From CAYONQ01 sp964405375 (lineage in GTDB: Bacteria; Planctomycetota; Phycisphaerae; Sedimentisphaerales; Anaerobacaceae), in assembly GCA_964405375.1 (NCBI GenBank), contig CAYONQ010000081.1, forward strand, positions 1 to 11,490: a DNA stretch of 11,490 bases, read 5' to 3'. Positions 7,897 through 11,490 of the stretch are shown here, piece after piece (position 1 is the stretch's first letter; each line of letters begins with the position of its first letter). Under the pieces are notes generated by a model. That model ran no database searches and was not told the DNA's origin. It was given only the letters and a program-made list of their open reading frames with translations. The position numbers and the translations under genes were made by a program.

Positions 7897-8043
7897 TTCG
7901 CCCTAATTTATAGCAAATTATCGCCAACCTTTAAGAAAAATTTCTCCTGCATATTTAAAAATAATCTCTCCTGACATATAATTGCCGTATAATAGCCAAA
8001 CAGCAAGAAACGATTAAACTAAAACCAAAGCAGGAGAAATAAA
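7897..8043. promoter_or_regulatory. Divergent promoter region between the HD gene and the cupin gene
   Basis: This 147-bp A/T-rich spacer must hold promoters for both directions. On the plus strand two TATAAT boxes occur at 7977-7982 and 7988-7993; no good -35 is spaced from either. On the minus strand a TATAAA lies about 15 nt upstream of the HD gene start. An 11-bp inverted pair, ATTTCTCCTGC (7940-7950) and GCAGGAGAAAT (8030-8040), and a direct echo TCTCCTG (7943-7949 and 7967-7973) are also present. The 8030 copy includes the cupin ribosome binding site (AGGAG). Confidence 0.45.
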
Positions 8044-8316
8044 ATGCCTACAGTTAAAGACGTGAGTGTCCAAAAGCCCTCTGACGAACAGGCCGCTGCC
8101 TGCAAACGCTGGCCTATCTGGAAGTGCGAGCCCAGCACCTTTGACTGGGCATATACGGAAAAGGAAACCTGCCTTCTGCTCGAAGGTAAAGTGACGGTCT
8201 CAGACGATAAGGATTCGGTAAGTTTCGGCCCCGGAGACCTTGTGATTTTTCCCAACGGCCTCGAATGCACCTGGCACGTCACCGAAGCCGTAACAAAGCA
8301 CTACAACTTCGGATAA
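8044..8316 (+). CDS. Small single-domain cupin (Cupin_3-like)
   Basis: The 90-residue protein forms one cupin barrel. The signature WKCEPSTFDWAYTEKETCLLLEG (26-48), then VTVSDDKDSVSFGPGDLVIFPNG and the C-terminal KHYNFG, matches the EutQ-like/Cupin_3 style. The usual metal-binding HxH of motif 1 is absent, as is common in this branch, so catalysis is doubtful and sugar or small-molecule binding is a fair guess. An excellent AGGAG (8032-8036) sits 7 nt before the ATG. It is transcribed alone, divergent from the HD gene and convergent with the pilin operon. The ligand is unknown. Confidence 0.85.
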   Translation: MPTVKDVSVQKPSDEQAAACKRWPIWKCEPSTFDWAYTEKETCLLLEGKVTVSDDKDSVSFGPGDLVIFPNGLECTWHVTEAVTKHYNFG

Positions 8317-8376
8317 CAGCCGGTCGCAGAAAAAGCTGATGAGTGAACCAGTGAATGGGCAGGACGAGACGATTTG

Positions 8377-9570
8377 CTATTGCTCGCGCCACTTTTTTAC
8401 TACGAAGCGCACGCCTTCATTACTTACAGCCACATCCCTCAGAGACGCATCATAGTTAAAGTTAGCGGCGGCACCTTGATAAAGATTTTTAGCTACAACA
8501 GCCCCAAATATATTAACGGAATTTTTCAAGCTCATATCTGCTTGGGGGACGTAAATTCCACCATATAATTCCCCGTCTGTTGCTATATTCAGGTTGGTAC
8601 AGCTATCAAGTCCGTATATTTTAAGTTTTTTGGCATCCTTTGTTATGTTGTTAATAAAGCCGCCGTTTTTGCAATAAAGATTCCCACCTAAATACAAAGT
8701 CAAAGAGGCATCGGGATTCGTTTCACTTATCTGCAGCTGGGCTGAATTACTAAGACTTGTGTCTCCGGTAATGTAAAGGGTGACCGGCCCATCAATTGTA
8801 ACTATTTCGCCTTTTCCAAGGTCAATGCCATCATATTTTCCGGAACTGATTATTGTTGTCTTTACAGTCCCCCCCGAAGGCATGCTCTCCAGCCAGCCAG
8901 GAACTGTTACCGGTGAAAAGTCATAGCTTTGGGTCGAGGCGTAAATCTGACCCGTGACGGTTGCACCGCTTGCATTGACGACTTCATCCGGGTCACCGCC
9001 GGCACCGACTACGATGTCGCCATTTACTGTTGCTCCGGGGCCTATATTGATGGCACCACTGGCAGTGCTGTTAGTACCGATTTTCAGACTTTCGTCACCT
9101 GCCTCGTAATTATACCAGTCCACTACTGAGCCGCTTTTCAGGGCTATCTCTCCCTGCGTCAAAATTGCGTGTTCAAACAGTCCCGAGAGTGACAAAGTGC
9201 AGGCAACTTTTTTTACAGCCCGGCTGGACCTTCCAGTTGATTCAATGACATAGCCATTCTCGGTATCCCACAGAACCGTATAGCTAAAGGTCGCATCACA
9301 ACCGGGTATGGGTTGGTCGGTCGCCTGTGGAAGCTTGCTGCTGTCCCATGCTTCATCTCTCAGCTTTTCGTTCATTTCAAAGACGGCCTTTGTCAACCCC
9401 GAATCGGCGGCGCATCGGGCCGCAACCTCCGACGCACCCCGCACCGCCCCGATACGACTGTTCTGACCGAGCTTCAATAAGCTCGTACCCATCGCAAGCA
9501 TTACCACTATCGCAAGCAGCACCAGAACCGTTGCAAAGCCCGCATTTTTTGATTGTACCGGTTTGTTCAT
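8377..9570 (-). CDS. PilX/GspK-like pilus assembly protein with a large Gly/Ser-rich beta domain
   Basis: The product is 397 residues. A short basic N-terminus is followed by an AG|FATVLVLLAIVVMLAMG membrane helix (about 13-33). There is no Glu at +5, as is usual for PilX and GspK. Then comes ARCAADSGLTKAVFEM, the A-rich helix common in PilX N-terminal domains. From about residue 150 to 385 the chain is Gly-, Ser- and Thr-rich with repeating short hydrophobic strands (GAINIGPGATVNGDIVVG, TLYITGDTSLSNSAQLQI), suggesting a beta-helix-like passenger. I recall such C-termini being filed as DUF7305, but cannot check. A GTG start at 9576 (two residues longer) is possible; the ATG at 9570 has AGGG 5 nt upstream and is preferred. 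Last gene of the minor-pilin operon. Confidence 0.78.
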   Translation of the reverse strand: MNKPVQSKNAGFATVLVLLAIVVMLAMGTSLLKLGQNSRIGAVRGASEVAARCAADSGLTKAVFEMNEKLRDEAWDSSKLPQATDQPIPGCDATFSYTVLWDTENGYVIESTGRSSRAVKKVACTLSLSGLFEHAILTQGEIALKSGSVVDWYNYEAGDESLKIGTNSTASGAINIGPGATVNGDIVVGAGGDPDEVVNASGATVTGQIYASTQSYDFSPVTVPGWLESMPSGGTVKTTIISSGKYDGIDLGKGEIVTIDGPVTLYITGDTSLSNSAQLQISETNPDASLTLYLGGNLYCKNGGFINNITKDAKKLKIYGLDSCTNLNIATDGELYGGIYVPQADMSLKNSVNIFGAVVAKNLYQGAAANFNYDASLRDVAVSNEGVRFVVKKWREQ

Positions 9571-9606
9571 ATTCACCCTGACTTTACATTATGAAACATT
9601 ATTTCA

Positions 9607-10113
9607 TTAATTGTGCATAACACCAGAAGATACAACTGTATTTGCCTGCGTCCCGTCGTCGAGTGTAAGTATCATCTGGGCCGACCGCCCCGCTACACTG
9701 AAAACACAATCAGATACGTCCCTGCAGACAGTCTGAATGCTCAACGTCTGCTTGGGCTTGAGCTTGCCGTACTCGACATTTAGCTCGCCGTCGGTCTCGT
9801 AGAAACGCACATAGCGGTCAACAACAACAGAGTCTTCACTCTCGTAGTAACAAACCTCTATCCAGTCGCCGTCGCCATCGACTAAGAAGCTCTCCCCGTC
9901 CGCCTTTCGCACCACCGCTTCGAACATTTTTGCTGCGACGTGCCCGTCGGTTACCACATCGCAGTTTATACGGTTGTACATAACGCGCCATCCGCGAGGA
10001 GCTTCCACCAGCACAACGCCGACACCAAATATGACGATACCGGCAATTACCGTCCCTATCATTGTCTCTATAAGCGTAAAGCCGCATTGAGTTGCAAAAG
10101 TCTTTTCCCGCAT
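9607..10113 (-). CDS. PilW/GspJ-like prepilin-type minor pilin
   Basis: The 168-residue protein begins with a textbook type III signal: CG|FTLIETMIGTVIAGIVIFG, cleavage expected between G11 and F12, with E16 at +5 of the mature form. The hydrophobic helix spans about 12-35. The remaining 130 residues form a soluble domain with two or three Cys (C52, C88, C130 approximately) and a C-terminal beta-rich part. By order in the cluster and content it corresponds best to PilW or GspJ; PulG-like assignment cannot be excluded. It starts 24 bp after the PilV-like gene, with AGGAG about 12 nt before the ATG, which is longer than usual. Confidence 0.78.
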   Translation of the reverse strand: MREKTFATQCGFTLIETMIGTVIAGIVIFGVGVVLVEAPRGWRVMYNRINCDVVTDGHVAAKMFEAVVRKADGESFLVDGDGDWIEVCYYESEDSVVVDRYVRFYETDGELNVEYGKLKPKQTLSIQTVCRDVSDCVFSVAGRSAQMILTLDDGTQANTVVSSGVMHN

Positions 10114-10137
10114 AGCCGGTTAATACTCCTGATTATC

Positions 10138-10617
10138 TTAACGCAACATATAGGTCGTAAGCTTAAACGATTTGTCCGCATCGTCGATGTCACTTCCCGC
10201 CTGTTCCCGCTGCACCCAGGCCACCACCACGTTCAAGGCCCTCAAGCCGCTATAAATATCCTTCCACGACATAGTAACGTAGTAGCTGACACCGTTTAAC
10301 CGCACCGTGTAGCTTCCCAACAGGGTAAAGTCTTCCGGTTTGCCGGGGCCGGTGCTTGTGGTGATTTCCAGATTTGAACCTAAACAAGTTATTGGGTCGT
10401 ATGTCTCGGCGCCGTCGACGCCACGCCAGCTCTCGCAAAGCATCTGCCCGATTTTCGCAGCCGCTGTGTGTACAGTGGCCTTCCGCGCATCCAGGGCGGC
10501 GTAATACCTGTAATTAGTGGCCGCCATCACGCCTACCGATAAGATAGCAATCGCTACCATCGCGTCCACCAACGACAGCCCCCTGCGAAATAAAGATTTG
10601 TTTATCTTCGCCGCCAT
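10138..10617 (-). CDS. PilV/GspI-like prepilin-type minor pilin
   Basis: The 159-residue protein opens with MAAKINKSLFRRG|LSLVDAMVAIAILSVGVMA. This is a prepilin leader with cleavage expected after G13 and a hydrophobic helix to about residue 32. The mature +5 residue is Asp18, not the conserved Glu, an uncommon conservative change. The following AATNYRYYAALDARKATVHTAA is the amphipathic spine typical of PilV and GspI. The rest is a small globular domain. It is the first gene of the three-gene pilin unit, preceded by GGAGGG very close to the ATG. I see no convincing promoter in the 118-bp gap upstream. Confidence 0.78.
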   Translation of the reverse strand: MAAKINKSLFRRGLSLVDAMVAIAILSVGVMAATNYRYYAALDARKATVHTAAAKIGQMLCESWRGVDGAETYDPITCLGSNLEITTSTGPGKPEDFTLLGSYTVRLNGVSYYVTMSWKDIYSGLRALNVVVAWVQREQAGSDIDDADKSFKLTTYMLR

Positions 10618-10735
10618 TTCCCTCCCGAGTGCAACAATAGTGCCAAATCATTCTCGACCCTATACTTAAATTATGCTCAATATTTCACCAAATGCAAATT
10701 TCCGACCGCCTAAATTCTAAAATTCAGATGTTTTT

Positions 10736-11050
10736 TTGCTTGAAATCACCCAGCAAAAAAAATTAGCTCTGCTTTATCACAAGATTATAGGACGCGGTAT
10801 AACGCAATATGCGATACGCACAAAACGATGTGAAAAACTCTTTGAGGAGCTTTCAATAAAAGGCGAAGATATGCAGCCGACAAGACATCCTAAAATCGGT
10901 ATATGGAATAATATTCCGATGGACCGCGACAGACTTCGGGTGGGCATAAATAAACTCTTAATCGTTGCCGAAATGCAAAACTACAACGAAATAGTCCGGA
11001 AAATCAAGGAGCTTGTGCCGGAATACATCGGTGATAATAATAAGACTTAA
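10736..11050 (+). pseudogene. 3' remnant of a CapD/FlaA1-type nucleotide-sugar dehydratase gene
   Basis: The open frame (104 residues, TTG start, no clear ribosome binding site) contains CEKLFEELSIKGEDMQPTRHPKIGIW and KELVPEYIGD. These match the C-terminal end of polysaccharide-biosynthesis NDP-sugar 4,6-dehydratases, where the same stretch reads GLRPGEKLFEEL...HPKI...LVPEY. Homology appears to begin near 10829. Before it the codons run through a heptamer repeat (10802-10822) and through text that matches nothing. The Rossmann domain and catalytic residues are absent and no upstream part is seen in the window. The fragment should not be catalytic. It may be a pseudogene, or an expressed small peptide if the TTG is used. 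Confidence 0.6.
10802..10822 (+). repeat. Three-unit heptamer tandem repeat
   Basis: ACGCAAT, ATGCGAT and ACGCACA run head to tail immediately upstream of the recognisable dehydratase remnant. The pattern is like the heptamer run at 2302-2336 in length and A-first phase, though the units differ. The run is short, so it is a modest call. Confidence 0.4.
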
Positions 11051-11073
11051 ATTGTCTGGAATTTTAAAAAATA

Positions 11074-11158
11074 GGGGGAATTTGGGGTTTATTTTAAGGT
11101 GGGATGTGGGTTTTTGGGTTAAAAATGAGGGTTGATAGGTTGGTTTGGGTAGTTTGGG
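11074..11158 (+). other. G-run cluster with G-quadruplex potential
   Basis: Runs of three to five G occur at 11074-11078, 11084-11087, 11101-11103, 11108-11110, 11116-11118, 11129-11131, 11147-11149 and 11156-11158. Loops between consecutive runs are about 4 to 15 nt, so several sets of four could fold, though the longer loops make it a relaxed motif rather than a strong one. Confidence 0.5.
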
Positions 11159-11170
11159 TGAGATAGGTAA

Positions 11171-11290
11171 GAAAAAAAGTGAGAAAAATGGAGAAAAATG
11201 GAGAAAAATGAAGAAAAAGAGAGAAAAATGGAGAAAAAATGAGAAATTTGGGGAAAAATAGAGAAAAAAAGAGAAAAAAAGAGAAAAAAT
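11171..11290 (+). repeat. 12-unit 10-bp tandem repeat of phased A-tracts
   Basis: Twelve consecutive decamers, mostly GAGAAAAATG or GAGAAAAAAA variants, run without gaps. Almost every unit holds an A5 to A8 tract once per 10 bp, close to one helical turn. The units at 11181, 11191, 11201 and 11221 are identical; others carry one to three changes, and only 11241-11250 interrupts the A-tract. Confidence 0.9.
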
Positions 11291-11302
11291 GCGACGGATT
11301 TT

Positions 11303-11433
11303 AACCGCCGAGCGCGCGGAGAGCGCAGAGAAGGATTGGCCACTAAGGCACGAAGACACAAAGAAAAAGTAACCGCGGAGGACGCTGAGAGCGCGGAGAA
11401 GAATTGGCCACGAATTGACACGAATGGGCACGG
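11303..11433 (+). repeat. Two direct copies of a GC-rich dispersed-type repeat
   Basis: The 41-nt unit starting AACCGC and ending TTGGCCAC occurs at 11303-11343 and 11371-11411, differing at about 6 of 41 positions. Each copy is followed by a related CACGAA-type tail (11349-11360 and 11409-11433). The style of these units, with GAGAGCGC and GCACGAAGACAC or ACACGAATGGGCACGG words, is one I associate with dispersed intergenic repeats in many environmental bacterial genomes; I cannot name a family. Confidence 0.75.
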
Positions 11434-11444
11434 ACTTTTTTGGG

Positions 11445-11490
11445 CCACAGATAAGCTATGTAACCGGAGCCTCCCGGTTTTGTTATACTC
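11445..11490. repeat. Right copy of the 46-bp inverted terminal repeat
   Basis: It is the reverse complement of 9-54 with one mismatch and runs to the very last base of the window. It ends at the inverted equivalent of base 9, so the left end extends 8 bases further into the repeat's flank. It contains the AACCGG/CCGGTT hairpin (11462-11467 with 11474-11479) followed by TTGTTAT, a weak terminator-like structure in the plus direction. Confidence 0.9.

Larger units (their letters stand above)
11057..11291 (+). other. 235-nt cytosine-free tract
   Basis: No cytosine occurs on the plus strand between c at 11056 and c at 11292. The first half (11057-11170) is G-, T- and A-rich with repeated GGG runs; the second half (11171-11290) is an A/G-rich 10-bp repeat. 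No gene is credible inside. The minus strand has no G here, so TAG and TGA cannot occur and long minus-strand frames are an artefact. This, with the following repeats, fills the gene-free region 11051-11490. Confidence 0.9.

Noticed and set aside
10728..10740. ATG at 10728 followed by seven T as the true start of the dehydratase-like frame after a one-base indel
   Set aside because: One extra T would join it in frame, but the homology begins only near 10829, so restoring this start would not restore a real N-terminus.
11171..11290. CRISPR array
   Set aside because: The units are only 10 bp, contiguous and without spacers; there are no cas genes.
10958..11448. Two long minus-strand open frames (157 and 109 codons), Phe/Ser-rich
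   Set aside because: They run through the G-free minus strand, where TAG and TGA cannot occur, and through dispersed repeats. The proteins are low-complexity and have no ribosome binding site.
9..11490. Whole window as a transposon bounded by terminal inverted repeats
   Set aside because: No transposase, integrase or target-site duplication is visible, and the interior holds purC, leuB, a sigma factor and other chromosomal-type genes.
11051..11490. Retron or diversity-generating retroelement
   Set aside because: No reverse transcriptase is encoded anywhere in the window and there is no template/variable repeat pair.

Overview
The window looks like a piece of chromosome from a Planctomycetota bacterium, most likely of the Phycisphaerae/Sedimentisphaerales type. 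This is an inference from protein style, not a database result. The pointers are an ECF sigma factor paired with a single-pass regulator of planctomycete type, a GT-C/TPR membrane protein, a TGS-domain GTPase with an altered switch II, a small Cys-rich protein resembling DUF6485, and A/T-rich or tandem micro-repeats between genes. I see no rRNA, tRNA, CRISPR array, phage gene or transposase.

Layout, plus strand, 84-2538: a 3-isopropylmalate dehydrogenase of the actinobacterial LeuB type, a palindromic A/T-rich intergenic element with a strong hairpin, a TGS GTPase, a short heptamer repeat, and a small Cys-rich protein.

Layout, minus strand, 7896-2642 (read right to left): an HD-domain phosphohydrolase, purC, a large GT-C-like membrane protein with six C-terminal TPRs, then the ECF sigma factor and its membrane-anchored partner. 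The first three genes are closely spaced (25 and 21 bp gaps). The sigma pair sits behind a 114-bp gap with its own candidate promoter.

A divergent promoter region at 7897-8043 separates that group from a small cupin gene (8044-8316, plus). Convergent to the cupin is a three-gene minor-pilin operon on the minus strand (10617-8377). It encodes PilV/GspI-like, PilW/GspJ-like and PilX/GspK-like prepilin-type proteins, the usual set of tip or minor subunits of a type IV pilus or type II secretion pseudopilus.

The last 750 bases are the strangest part. They start with the broken 3' end of a CapD/FlaA1-type nucleotide-sugar dehydratase gene. A 235-nt stretch with no cytosine on the plus strand follows, made of a G-run/T half and a 12-unit, 10-bp-period A-tract half. 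Then come two direct copies of a GC-rich dispersed-type repeat. The final 46 bases are an inverted copy (45/46 identical) of bases 9-54, so both ends of the window lie in the same repeat. The simplest reading is a contig that stops at copies of a dispersed repeat. The most unusual feature is the cytosine-free, phased A-tract block; I cannot assign it a function.
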